Below are positions 1 through 13,000 of a stretch of DNA of 64,000 nucleotides, piece after piece (the first letter of the stretch is position 1; the number at the start of each line of letters is the position of its first letter). The notes below the pieces were generated by a model, which was not told where the DNA came from, searched no databases, and saw only the letters and a list, made by a program, of their open reading frames with translations. Source of the DNA: Himantopus leucocephalus (Eukaryota; Chordata; Aves; Charadriiformes; Recurvirostridae); assembly GCA_003993805.1 (NCBI GenBank), contig RSEF01000003.1:85479595-85543594 (forward strand), given 5' to 3'. The position numbers and the translations under genes are program-made.

Positions 1-3000
1 ACTGAAATGAAACCTTGATGCTCTTTAGCTTCACATAATCTGTGAGCTGCCCATCAACCAAAATGCTTCCATTTTCACTTCAGAACCTTGCTGCTCTTGT
101 TATATTCCTATGTTTTACATCACCGAACTTTAAGGTTCCTTTGGCTTAGAAACAGAACACCTCTTAAAGCTCTGTCTCCAGCGCTTTACATCATAAGTCA
201 GATGCATAATTTGAAAAAAAAAGAAAAGTAAGTATACATGATCACATTTTCGTATTAANAAACTTCAAGGTTCCTTTGGCTTAGAAACAGAACACCTCTT
301 AAAGTTCTGTCTCCAGTGCTTTACATCATAAGTCAGATGCATAATTTGAAAAAAAAGAAAAGTAAGTATACATGATCACATTTTCGTATTAATAATGCAT
401 CTTGTGCTCTCTTCGCTCCCAATTACTCTCTCCTATGAATTAAGACAGTTTCTGATGGAAGTTTCTTTATGTCTAACAATGATCTTTCTTTGTTTTTCTA
501 GCTACAGCTGTTGCTACAAAGTTCACTTTCCCACCTAGCTGCTTTGACTACATCACTCAAAGACTCCTTTACCCCTCCTTAAAAAACACTGCAGTGATAA
601 CCAAATAACCACTATTTCCTTATTTATTTGGTGTTCCAAGACAGGGAGTTAGCAGTGAGTGAAGTGCTTATCTGTGTTTTTTTCTCAACTCTACCACTGT
701 ATCAAGCATCAAGCACCTGCTTCCTCTTTCACAGTTCCTCATAACCTGCCCCACTCCTATGCATCACCTCTCTCTGTGCTGATTCACAGGCAAGGCTGAT
801 AAACGGACAGCGGTGGTCATCATTTCAAACAAGGCCTTCCAAACTCTTTTCCACACACCTTACATATGAGAGAAGCTCTCTGTACCATAAAAACAAAGCC
901 AAATCTCTCTCACTAAAAGATCTCACAATAAACTTTATAAAGTGTAGATTAAGGCCAGCTCACTGTACTGGCCAATGCTGCCTCGCTGTTTCTTCTGCTT
1001 CCCTCTAGGTCTGAATTCATCTCTGTTCTCCTGTTTTACAAGAGATTATACATTCTATGACAGAAACTGGTTTTGTTTTGTCGGCACAACAGCACATCCC
1101 TTACCACCTGGACCACAATCACAGCATTTAAAAGCCTCTTTGAAGGACTGCAGTCTTTTGCGAGTAGATATTGTGACAAATCATGACAATACTCACTGAC
1201 AAAAGACTCCAATCCTTCTGAACTTAATTGCTTCTTCGTGACTGTTCATCGAGCAGGATTTTCAGCTAAAACTAAACTAAAAGCCAGCTGAAATTTGTAG
1301 TTATTTGTCTTTACGAACGTATATAGAAATAGCACAGAGAAGAACATTTAGACTCATTAACAGAAAATAATCTAATAATAATCTAATAAACTTTTTTTAA
1401 TAATTCTTTAAACTCCCATGGAAATAAGAACATGAGAAGAGAGGCCAAGATAAGAATACCTATCAAGCAGCACAAGCTGAATTCCAGGCTTCAGCTGGCC
1501 ACCTGAAAACTAAGCATCAACTCCTGTATTTTTGGGATGCTGTGTGATACTGCAAGCAGCATAACAATGAGTGTTTATTATGCCTGAACAATACAGATAA
1601 TTAAAATTGCATGAAACCCAAATTTGTTAAGAAAGATCAAAATAAATACTAGGAGTACCACACAACTTCATCTCTGCCCAAGAGAAATACTCAAAACATG
1701 GATGTGCAAGTAGATTAAAAAAGATGAAACTGCAGACACTACCATTTCGTAAAACTACTTTTTTTTTCATAGCATGGCAAAAATAACATAAATGCTCAAA
1801 AAGAAGATTCGTATTATGAATGGCAGGGTTTTTTTTCTTAAAATCCCCAAAATTGTTTATGTCCAAATGTAGTCTAAGTGGCTAGCTTTAAGGGAGATGT
1901 TTTTTGTCTGACTGTGGATTATATTTAATTCTTCATATTTAAAAGTGTTTTCATCTCCTGTTTTGAATGCAACATTCAACAGAATCTTAGCATCTCTTTA
2001 ATAATACATGTCATACATTTTAAAATGTTTTCAATATTTTGCTTATATCACTGCATTTTTATGAAATAAGCAGGATTTTTAAAAATATAAATTGGTCAAT
2101 GCACTGATTTACAGCATTACAAGTAATATACCAATTTAATGTTCTTTTAAACAAGTTGATCCGATGAAAATGAGATGATCTTACGGAATAAGACTCAAGA
2201 GCATCTATATAATTTTCTTGCAACAAGGTCAGGATTCTGAAATACATTTACATTTAATAATTAACGACTAAAATCATTGGTGTTCTCACTTAAACCCATG
2301 AAGTCATCCCACTTCTTGTAACACTGAATGAAGTCCTAAACCCACTACAAAACACTGCCACAAAACAGCAGCAAAACTCAGCAGGGCTGGCAGTTCCCTC
2401 ATCAGGCTAGCTGTCCCACAAACTCTCTTAACAGTTCATGTTATCGCCCTCTCGTTTTATGACCCACTCTCTCAGCCCTCAGAAAGTCAGAAATGGTAGA
2501 AATACTAACCATGTTATCCAAAACCTATGCGACCTTAGCAAGGTTGAGAGAACAGGACTAGACAGGCTAATCTGTCATTTCCAATTTGAATGAGACATTA
2601 ATTATAATGGTCACATCGATCGCACCACAGTCTGGTTTTGCTGCCTATCTGTTTGAGTAGATCAAAGAGGCCCAGGCAAGGAAATGAGCAGTTACTGGAG
2701 TTCAGCTATGAGCAGCCAGTCAGCTACTACTGCTTCTGTACTTGCTCGCTTCATTAGCTTAACATTCAGCCCCCATCCTCATTTGTGCAAAATACCCACC
2801 CACTTATTTTTTTTCCTTCTAATTGTTCCTTCTGCCTTGGTCCCTACCACCTCATGGTACAAAAATACAAATAATTACCTACCTACATGAACTAGGCAGG
2901 AAGCTTCCTTAACTCCCAATGCATTGCACTTTCACAACCACACTGCTCTTCGATGCCAGTGCATCTACTATATTCCAGTCAGTAGAGGTAACCTTCCCCC

Positions 3001-4018
3001 CAAAAATACAACAAAAAAACCCCTGCTCTATGACTACCTGTGGGAATGACAAGTTAGTGGAAACTTCCTGAAGGCTGAAAATAAAAAGAGGAATGTGACT
3101 TAACTAAAAGTTGCACTATAAATTATCTGGGTATTTAATTTTATGCTTACTGATCCCTCCCCTGAATCATGGTATTTGTAACATTATATTGGCTTTTGAA
3201 AGAGTTGCGCCAGAGAAGATTTATGGGCATTACCAAACACATCACAAAGAACATGCCAGACACCTGCAGATTTTTTCCACGGGTCATTAATTGACTTCAC
3301 ACGATAGAACATGGTTTTAAAAATGTTTTTTTCTAAATCTGGGAGAAAGAAAATTTAAAAGCATCATGTGATATCTACTTGGTAATACAAAAGCAAAAAA
3401 AAGTTTCACATAGGTGAGGAGATAATCCTGCTATTTATTACTGATACTGCTGTAATTGTTAAAGAGCAAAATAATCAAACCAAGAAACAATAAAAAAATT
3501 CCCTGTCTACAACTGCTCCAGATTGATTAAGCAGTACTTTATGTGTGATTTCTACATAATGAAACTGAGGCACTGTTCAAAGCCATAAAATTTACATTTC
3601 AGATAAGATATCAGAACTTTAGAGTAGACTTAGATTCATTTTAGAACATGAATTTCTGAATTTCTAAATTAACATTTCACAACCCCTTATAACACTAACA
3701 GCTTTTTCTGATTTGTTTAAATATTAATTACAACATTTATACAGAAAAGACAATGTCAATTGAGTAAAAGTTCATTTAAAATTAATTGTAATGAATTTTT
3801 AAAACAGAGAATAACTCCAGAGCTGATTTTTCAACTGTTCTGCGGGTCATGAACTGAAATAAAACGAAGAAACACTGCCACATTGAGACACAGTTGCTGG
3901 GCAGTAAGGGCATCTGCCAAAAATACCACGTGCCAAAATCATATTGGGAGCAAGAGGCCCCCTGGATTATTGGTGAGAGTCAGGCTGAAAAGCATTCGGT
4001 GAATCTCAAATTACTTAC
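1..4018 (-). other. RARS2: RARS2 intron 12 (partial), no exon seen
   Basis: AT-rich intronic sequence. It holds the duplicated block around the N at 259 (described separately). I see no coding block, tRNA or clear transposon; the short open frames are random. Confidence 0.7.
126..392. repeat. Direct duplication of about 132 bp flanking a single N
   Basis: Positions 126-258 and 261-392 are near-identical copies, from aact-aaggttcc to ttcgtattaa, separated by the N at 259. They differ by three substitutions and a shorter A-run in the second copy. The single N suggests a joined contig boundary, so this is probably an assembly duplication rather than a biological repeat. Confidence 0.85.
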
Positions 4019-4079
4019 CACATAAATCATAGTATCCCAGCTATGCTTATTCATTCGGTCTATAGCAGCAGCAAGATCT
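4019..4079 (-). CDS. RARS2: RARS2 coding exon 12 (last in the window)
   Basis: Encodes the end of codon 326 to residue 346: [20 protein letters not shown], close to human [20 protein letters not shown]. The acceptor is TTTTTCAG and the donor GTG|GTAAGT. I searched the minus strand from 4018 to 1 for the next block (the region around GQKKHFQQ in human) and found none, so exon 13 lies outside. Confidence 0.94.
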
Positions 4080-7000
4080 CTGAAAAAGATTACGAGAAAC
4101 TATTTGCACTTTCACTCAAACATACCTCATTATTTGCCTCTCGGGAAAATAATTGACTCTTGTGGAGGGAAGAGGACTGCCAGATTAGAGGGATCTATGT
4201 ATGCCTTACACAAAAAAGGACATGTATACTTTGTTCATGATGTGTTTGAAATGTTTTTTTAAACCACCAGCTATGAAAATTACTGAGGAAACAGTTCTCA
4301 TGCACTGAGTAAGTCTGGTCTCTGTCAGCCTACTGGGACAATCAATCAATCAATGGGAGACCTGAGAGTAACAACCCTCTCCTGGAAAACTAACCCAGTG
4401 CTCAGCGTTAGGTTATATGATCAAAAGCTCATCTTCACACACACAAAGTAGTACAGAGAAACAACTCGCTCGACCCCCTCCCAGGGCTGTCACAGGAAAG
4501 CCGTCAGCCCCATGTCCCAGTCTGAAACCCACCTCAGGAGTCACCAGGAGCAGCTCTCCAAGCCACCTTCTCACTGAGGGAGGTTACTGCCTAAAGGACA
4601 TGGGACACATGGGATGCAAGGCAAAAGCATTTTGCAATTGCACAAGACTTCTTATGGGATGCTTAGGGGAGGAACCAAAGATGGGAAAAGAGAGGGAGAA
4701 GATGCTAAAAGGGACAGGTGGCTTGTAAACCGATTGCTGGTTAGTATGCTTGTCCGGTTGTGCCCTGCACCTGATCAACACAGTCTGTCCTGTCTTCCCA
4801 TTAAATTCCATTTCAAACTTTTCCTGGGTGAGGGCGTCTCTCTTCTGTGTGCACGTGTGTTTGGAGGTCTAAGGATCAGTAACTGCAGTTGGGGACTACA
4901 GCTCATATAGGCCATGCATCTCTGGTGCCAAGTGAAGGGACTGGTGGTAAGTGAAATTAAGTGATAGCAACTGGAGTGTGACCATGGGTCACAGATGCCG
5001 AGGTGTCTCTGCTGCCAACAACTGGAGTGAGGGCACACACATCCACATGTGATTGACAGCAAATATCAAGCTGAACTAGCCAACAAGTAGGTGAAATGCC
5101 CTGGAAGCCGGGTAAGTGTGTGCCTTCAAAGACGAGGCACTCAGAGGAGTCTGTACTGTTGGCATCAGGGGCTCCAGACCAACTGCCAGAGAGATCATGG
5201 GGCCTGGGGGTTGACTGAGAGACCTACCTGTGTACTGTGTTGCCTGTACACAGGCAACAGGGAGAGTGAGGATCCAGTGCCAGCTGCTGGATGGACCACA
5301 TGTCTAAACTCAGTTACCAGAGGGATCCACTGTGTCTGTACCAGAAATGGGAGTGGGACTATGGGCCTTGGGGACTCACATGCCCACATGCCAGCAACTG
5401 GGGAGACATGGGGATTCAGGGGGCAGCTAATGGGCAGAACCAGTGTTGAGGCTCAGCTACTGGAGGGATACACATTGTGCATATATACTCTGTACATAAA
5501 ATACATGTGTATATTACTTATGTAGATTATATATATCACATACATACGTGTGTATATATACACACATACACATGTGTAGATTTCTTCACACTAATAGATC
5601 TTCATCCTAATCAGCCAGAGGGGAAGAAAATGAGGCCATTTGTGCTAAGTGCTGAATGGTTTTGTCTGTGTTGCCCTGTTTGGTTGGCTGTGTGTATATA
5701 CATGTGTGTTTGTGTGTCCACTGGTAACAGCTGCTCAGCCTTACCACTGGTTAGACCTGTGGGCATAGAGCTGTGGCAGCCTTGCCTCGATCTGGCTACA
5801 GGACTCAGCAGCTCCCTCATATGCAAGATTGACTGCAGCATCTCTGTAATACTCTTGTCCTGAAAGGCTGTACACAATTTACCCTGAGGGCTAGACATCC
5901 AATTTATTTACATTGCCGGCACAAAGAAACTGTTAAAGCTTCCATATTAAAATACTCAAGAGGAATTTTAGGATACTGATGAGAAGGCAGGAAAACAGTG
6001 ATAAAATTGATGTTACAGTGCTGGTGGTCCACTGAGTCAATGAAGACACAGCTGAACAAGCCATTTTTTTCTGCATCACACTGTCAATAAACATTTTAAG
6101 AAAAGGTCTTTCTAAAACCTTCATTATTTGGCAAGTGTTTATTAGATGAAGAGATCCTAGCTTTGTTTGCAAAGTCAGCAGCTGGAGAAAGTATTATGAT
6201 TTACGGAAAGAGATTTACTAACAGACTTCTTAAGGGGAGGAAAAGTATTCAAAAGCAGTTGTTTTTCCTAAGCCATTTTTATCCAATCATAGCTACACTG
6301 CTAGTTCCAGTTACAATTACTCATTCAGCAAGGTGTTCCATCCCAGAAATAAAAAGCATCAATATCTGTACTATCAGTTACAAATGTACTCATGCACAAA
6401 AGTTTAGTGGCAAAATAAATGGCAATAAACACAGATGGGCTTACTTGCCTTGTTATATAAAGAGATGTCCCGTCACTACGCATGACAGTGGAAAATGATG
6501 AGAGGTCTTTCTTTTCCGAAAGATCCACAATTCCTGTCCCTTTTCTATAAGTTGAGAGAAAACACTGAAGTAACTGCAAGCCAGATCCAATATACAGGTA
6601 TGTTCAGATAAAACATAGCTCAGAACCAAAACAAAAGGTCTCTTGCCATGGAACCCCCCTCACTCTAAACAATCTCATTCTTTTTTTGAATGACTGTCTC
6701 CTTTAAGTCTTTTTGAAGACTGTTCCTCTAAGCTTGTTGTCACCACTGCTGACACCAGGGAGCCACCTGCCCACATTCTGGTGCATTCCATAACTACAGC
6801 TTCTGTCCCAGTTCAGGCAGGCAGCTCTTTCATCAAGGCAAGGATCTCATCTAACTCTGCTCATTAAATGGCACAGGCAGCTACCAAACTAATTAACAGC
6901 CTAAAAGGTCATTAGGAGTTGAACACTGTCATTGTACCTAATTTGTCATGGTTAGGCTTCTGTGCTAGCCACAGAAAAAGCAAACAATTTTCAGCTGTGA

Positions 7001-10000
7001 CTGCACAAATCCTGTTGGTCTTCTACTAGAACAGCTACCAAAACCTTCTAAAGGAAACTCTTCCCCTTAGAGTACGTACAAACCTCACTCATCTCATTTG
7101 CAGTGCAACTGAGATGTTAAGTAAACTAAACCAATAGATTGAATAATGAGTTCATACGTTGTTTTCTGAAGGAGTCCTTTATCCTCCAACATCTTTAGAA
7201 CTTCCTGGGACTTCTCTTGGTAAAATGATTCTCCAGAATATTCATCAAAGTGCACTCCTAGGCGCTGAAAAGTTCCAAGAATATTGAAGGTGGTTAACAT
7301 TGTTAAGACTGAGGCTAATCATTTCTTCAAATTAAGTCGGATGTCTGTGTCACAGGTCAGACAGAATGCAAAGATTAGTTCTATTCCAAGAAATGTCAAT
7401 TCATTGTTAAAAAGAAAAGATGTTTGGATTTTGATTTAATCGATTTCTGCATTAGAATTAATCTCCCCGAGTTGAATACAGTGTTGGATATAATATTCAT
7501 GAGAAATTAAGCGTAAACTGGATAGAGCAATTAGTACAAAAATTCTGAGGCAAGTCGCTAACTTGCTGTGCTGGAGGCGACACCAGAGAAGTTACTTGGA
7601 CATGAAACCAATCCTAATTTAAAAGGATGCTAAAAGAAAGCAGGAGCCGCTCACAAACATTGCTGAGCGTACAGAAATCACCATTACTAGGAAGGCTGAG
7701 GGTACACCTAGGAGAGATAGGATGACCTTAACTGTCAAAACTGGGTGAAATGTAATAGTACAAAAGACAAGGTTTTTAACTGAGGGCAACAAAGCTGTCA
7801 GCCCATCAGCTCGATACTTATTGGTTTGAAAAGGAACTGGGAGATAAAGAACTATCTGTACCAGTCATCATGTAATCAATGATGAATGACCATCATGATG
7901 CAGCTGCATACACAGACCAATACCCACTTACCCTAACAGCGCAGCTTTGCATTAGAATTATCAAGGCTGTGTCTCACTTAGGAGATCTTAACTTAGCGTA
8001 CTCGGCATGAATCCAGTGATACATTTCAGGGAAGAAATCAAAGCACAGCCAGGTTATCTGGATTATTGAGGAAGGGGCAGACCACTTCTCTTTTAACTTT
8101 GCAATCAAAGGTGAAAGAAGACATGACCAATTTCTACAAATACATCAAGAAGAAGGAGATGGAAAAGTGCAATTTTAAGTAAAGAATAATATCAGAAAAA
8201 GAAGGAAATGGTATTAAAACAAGTCACAAATTCTTTGATGCTACAAGTTAGAAAAAGAAGTCTAAGCCCATCAAAACTGGATACCCATTACAGGATTTCA
8301 TCGCTAGAATGTGGGAAAGAAAAACACTCAGTTGGTTCTTGAGTAATATTACATAGTATTAATACCAGGAGACTGGATTCAGTGACAGGTGTATCTCACT
8401 CCTGTTTCCCAAATTCCTAAGATTCATTTTGTGGTCAGTGGCACAAACATCTCCCATGAAACAGTGGACACTGACTCCATTCTTGAGATTACAGTATGCA
8501 ACAGATGGCTGCATATTAGGTCAACTCAACCTGCAAGTAACTTATGCACTGATTACTATTGTAAACTCCTGCTGCTATAATTTCTTACATTCAATTTAAC
8601 ATGCAACATACACAGCTCCACATTATAACATCAGATCAGAAATGTGAAAACAGAGTTATCTCCTAATAAAATTTATTACATGGAAACTGTTAAATTTAGT
8701 GGGCTGTTGCTGACTTCAAAGATAAAGCAAAACCAAACAATACTTATCTAACTGATTTGCTTTGTTGCTTAGCTCCATACTCCTAGCTTTAGGGCTTCTG
8801 AGAAGGGAGAGTTAGTCTAGGGGCCAATTATATGGACTTCATTAAATAAGATGTTATCTAGGGTGTCAGCAACTAAAGTGACGGTCTACTTGGATGTTAA
8901 ATCAACTACCATACTTTTTCCAAATAGAATGGGGCATAACCTGGCATGTTGAGAAACATGTTCCCCACAACACTGCAAAGTTTACTGGAAAGGCAACGAA
9001 TTGACAACTTTACAGCAACCTCTGTTCCTCAGTCAGTTTGGCAGTCTCTGAGATGAAAAGATGCTGTGCACTGTCAATTAGATTGATGGAACAATAGATA
9101 AAAAGAGACCATTTTACCAACAACACAGAAAAAGCAGTGGATGATTTATACCTTATAAATTCGGATGTATTCCTCAATACTCAAGTCTCTAAATTGTTTC
9201 CAAAGTGACAATGTCTGCTCATCATGTTCCTCCAGTTTTCTAAAGAAATTCTTAGCCAGCTCTTTCGTGTTTTCATCTTCTGCTGCTTTGTTAATCTGCA
9301 CATACACCTAAAATATGATATTGAAAATGTTGAAGAAGTATAATCCTCTCCAATAAAAATAAGCAAAGTTCTACAAGAACACTAAAATACATTTAAAGAT
9401 GACATCTGTAACGTCAAAATTTTAAAGATGTGTTAAAGGAACACATTTCCCATTTAAAGGATGAATGAGTAGTCCAAACTCCAATAGGAAAACGTGCAGC
9501 TTATCTTGAAACAAGACTAATGCCATAACTCCTTACTGCTGTTCATAGAATCATAGAATTGTTAAGGTTGGAAGGGACCTTTCAGATCAGCTAGTCTAAC
9601 CATTAACCTAACCTGACAAAACCACTTCTAAACCATATCCCCAAGTACCATGTCTACCCTTTTTTTAAACACCTCCAGGGATGGCGAATCCACCACCTCC
9701 CTGGGCAGCCTATTCCAATGTTGAATAACCCTTTCAGTGAAAAAATTTTTCCTAATATCCAACCTAAACCTCACCTGGCTATCGTCCTCTTCATAACCTT
9801 GAAACAACTGCAGCAGCAGAATATGGAAGAACTAATTTATGCATGAAAAGGAAACTATCACAGACTTTTAAACCAGAGACTTTTCTTCAGAGGACTACAA
9901 AGTAGATACTTACAACAATTGCACTTCCTAAAAAACGAGGTGACAGCTGAAGCAGCAAAATCCAAGATAGACTCAATGTTTTACAAGCTTGACCCACCCC

Positions 10001-13000
10001 CCTTCCAGTTCTGATCCAAAAGCCACTTACTTATAGTACTCTGCACCCATACTAATACATGCTGTCTCTCTGTGGCTGAAGTCAAGCATATGAATGTCAG
10101 CATCTGACTAGACGCATACATGTGCACTGTCAGTTTGCTAAAAGTAGTACAAACTCTTGTATTAGCCAACTTTACCCATATGCAACAAACTTGGCTCTCC
10201 TGTTCATTAACATATTCCTTTATATCTAAAGACCAAATATTCACCCAGACAATGATTCCTTGCTTTCCACATGTAGCATCTTGAAAGTCCATGGAAGAAT
10301 TTTTAAAAAGTTAAAGCACTATATAAAAATTATTAAATTAACTAGTGGTTGCGCTATGTATTTAGACCCAAATAGTTCAACACTGTGTAAATCTTTGTAG
10401 GAGTTTTGATCCCCAAATCACTGCAATCTTGATAAAAAATAAGTAATTATAAAAATGTCACTCCTGCAATGTTCAGACAATGAGTTTGCCAACAATACCT
10501 TGCTCAAATGGGTTCTGCCTATTTAAAAAAAAAAAGCTTCCACAGCAAAACTCTTGAACTTTTCCCCTTCCTTTTATGTCCCAAGATTTTTAGAGATTTT
10601 AACAAGCAGTACTGCTGACAAGCCTCAAAGATTAATATTTGCTTAGTTCTGCCACAAAAAAGCAGTTTAAAGTAGAGGAAAAATTCAACCCTTTCCAACA
10701 ATGTTCCTGCTCTCCCATCAGTAGCTTCAGACATTGTAACACTCCTCTGCCCCCCAATCTTTGATGTTATAAAGCAAAAATAATGCAAAAGGCATATTTG
10801 CATCTGACTCTTGACCAGAATGGAAGGTGCAAAGATGTTTGGAAAGGCACATTTGTCTATACATTTATTTATGAAGAAACTGTGCTGTGGAAATTTTATT
10901 TTTAAATGAAATACCTGAAAGATTAGTTTCACGCAAAAGTGGAAAAAACACCAGTTTGAAACACGTCTCAGTTTTTGATATAAACTAGGAATACAGCTGA
11001 ACAAACAATTTAAAAATGGAAATATTTGAGAAACTAATTTGTTTTCAAACAACCACTGTTTTAGAACCTTTTGCAGCTCGACTGAATACTGTTCTCTATG
11101 CTTGAAGGTCATTTTTTTAAGGTCATAAAGCCTACATGCTACTGCAATGGATGGTATTTTAAAACTTCAGAGCAAAATTCAAGTATTTGAAATTTAAATC
11201 CTAAGAACGTACTGAAATTATAAATAAATTTAAATAATGTGCAGCAATGCACAACCACGAGAATATGACTACTTCTTGTTGTCTTTTTAAATCAGTCCTA
11301 CAGCTCTAAAACACACCCATGTTGAGAATCTATCAATTTTATTGAGCAAGCCCCAGGGATGAGGGAATAAGCGAACAAAATTTACCTGTCAAACTGGCAA
11401 ACTCAGATGGAGCAACTCTGCCACATAAACAATCTGCCTAATATGCACGCAGCTGTAGAGTATCCAAGTATTCAAACACAGTTTGTTCCTTTGCCAGCAA
11501 ACAGATTTATGTGAACAGTTATCCTGTGACATACTGTCTGAACACCAGCATTAGCAATAGTTCCCATATCCAGCTCAGAGGATGAAGCACAGCTCAGCTT
11601 TGAAGTAAGAGAACACTTGACAGTGCCACACAAGAACCCTGACAAAGCCCCATTAACATGAGATCTTTCTTTTAAAGGATGAGGGCTTGAACATTAGCCA
11701 TTCAGAAAATTTTGTCCACCTATCCTTATGGTTGTTGGATTAGTGCAGGTAAGTACATAAGTCACGGTCTCTCACGTATTGTTATGTGTTACACCCAGCA
11801 CGGTTGTCAACCAAAGATCACTTACAAGTATCAAAACATTGACGAAAACCTTTTTTGGTCATTGCACTGTATGAAACAAGAAGTGACATAGGAACTGGCA
11901 AAGAGGAAGAAATGAATACTAGTTCAGATTAGGCATACTTGAATGGAGCAAACCAACAACCAAAACCATATTAGTCCTGGAAAAACAAGGCTTGTTAAAC
12001 TACCTCAATCTTTATTGTTAGCCTGGACAGCCAACCGAGTCAGTTTTGTCCCTGACACACAGAAATGCATCTATAGCACTTGCATCATGCTGATGGGCAT
12101 AGTGGCCAACCGAGAGGGCAACCTCCCGCAACAAAACAGCCTTCCCTACTGCTGAAAGGCATTTCTTGAATGCCTGTCAGCAGAAACTGCGCCTTCAAAT
12201 GCTCCTGGCTCTTTCATACTCATGCAAGAAAGGAGAGCATTCTGCAGAGCCAGAACAGTATTTCGGAAAGTGACGGTCGCTCTTCCTTACCTATGTATGC
12301 TAAGGCTCCATATTAGCTAAGAAACACTTTAAAGATCCTTTTCCCCAACCACTGTGAATTGTGTATTGAGCAATGGAAATTAATATTACTTATTTTAAAA
12401 ATACTAGCAACAAGAGGATTTTTACACCATACATGCCACTTCTTTTCACAGCTTTGTTAACCAACATACTACAGCATCAGATGCGAGACTCCATTTCCAC
12501 TGCAGTTAACACAGTGAGGTCAGTGGTCACCTATGCCCAGTTAAGACAGCTGATATCAGTCAAGCTGGCTGTGGTGTTAGCAGCAATCAATGCAACCTAA
12601 GTATGCATATGATTACCTCCCTTACGGGGCATATTTTTCACCCTAACAAAACCTGTCTCTGCTGCCATGGCCTAGTGAAAAGTGTCTCTGCTGCTATGGC
12701 CCAGGCTAGCACTGTTTCTTCAAGCAAGGTCATTTAAATCCAACATAAGTCTCATCATGATCCTGCAGACATAGCATTCTTCATACAAAATTTACAGCTG
12801 AGTAATGAACTGTCCTCTGAAGTCCCTAGGGTGGCCTTCTCTGAACTTACCTCAAAAAGGTGTTGTAAAGGACTGGATTTTAGCTTTTCTTTGTTGCCAA
12901 AGCGTTGGAAACCAACACCCAATAAGCCTTGAATAACAATTAAATACAGAGTTAGACAATAGCCCAGAGTATATTGTTTTGTTTAGTTATTTTCATAAGC

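Larger units (their letters stand above)
4080..6448 (-). other. RARS2: RARS2 intron 11 (GC-AG intron)
   Basis: A 2.4-kb intron with donor GC (minus strand, 6448-6447) and acceptor CAG at 4082-4080. It contains a degenerate GC-richer repeat patch (about 4960-5470) and a TA/CA microsatellite (about 5480-5580). Confidence 0.85.

Noticed and set aside
3180..3300. Possible RARS2 exon 13 in intron 12
   Set aside because: No frame on the minus strand gives the expected His-Phe-Gln-Gln or Gly-Val-Val-Gln-Gly-Met blocks, and no paired splice sites fit.
5091..5525. A 144-codon open frame in RARS2 intron 11
   Set aside because: It runs over the degenerate repeat patch and into the microsatellite; no recognisable protein.
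6441..6446. GTAAGC as an alternative exon 11 donor for RARS2
   Set aside because: It would add four bases and shift the frame into exon 12; the GC donor keeps both phase and the conserved Arg-Asp.
10519..11112. A 197-codon minus-strand open frame in RARS2 intron 8
   Set aside because: Composition is Phe/Lys/Leu/Ile/Cys-rich as expected from AT-rich DNA, no domain is recognisable, and it lies wholly inside an intron. Not strong enough to call a gene.
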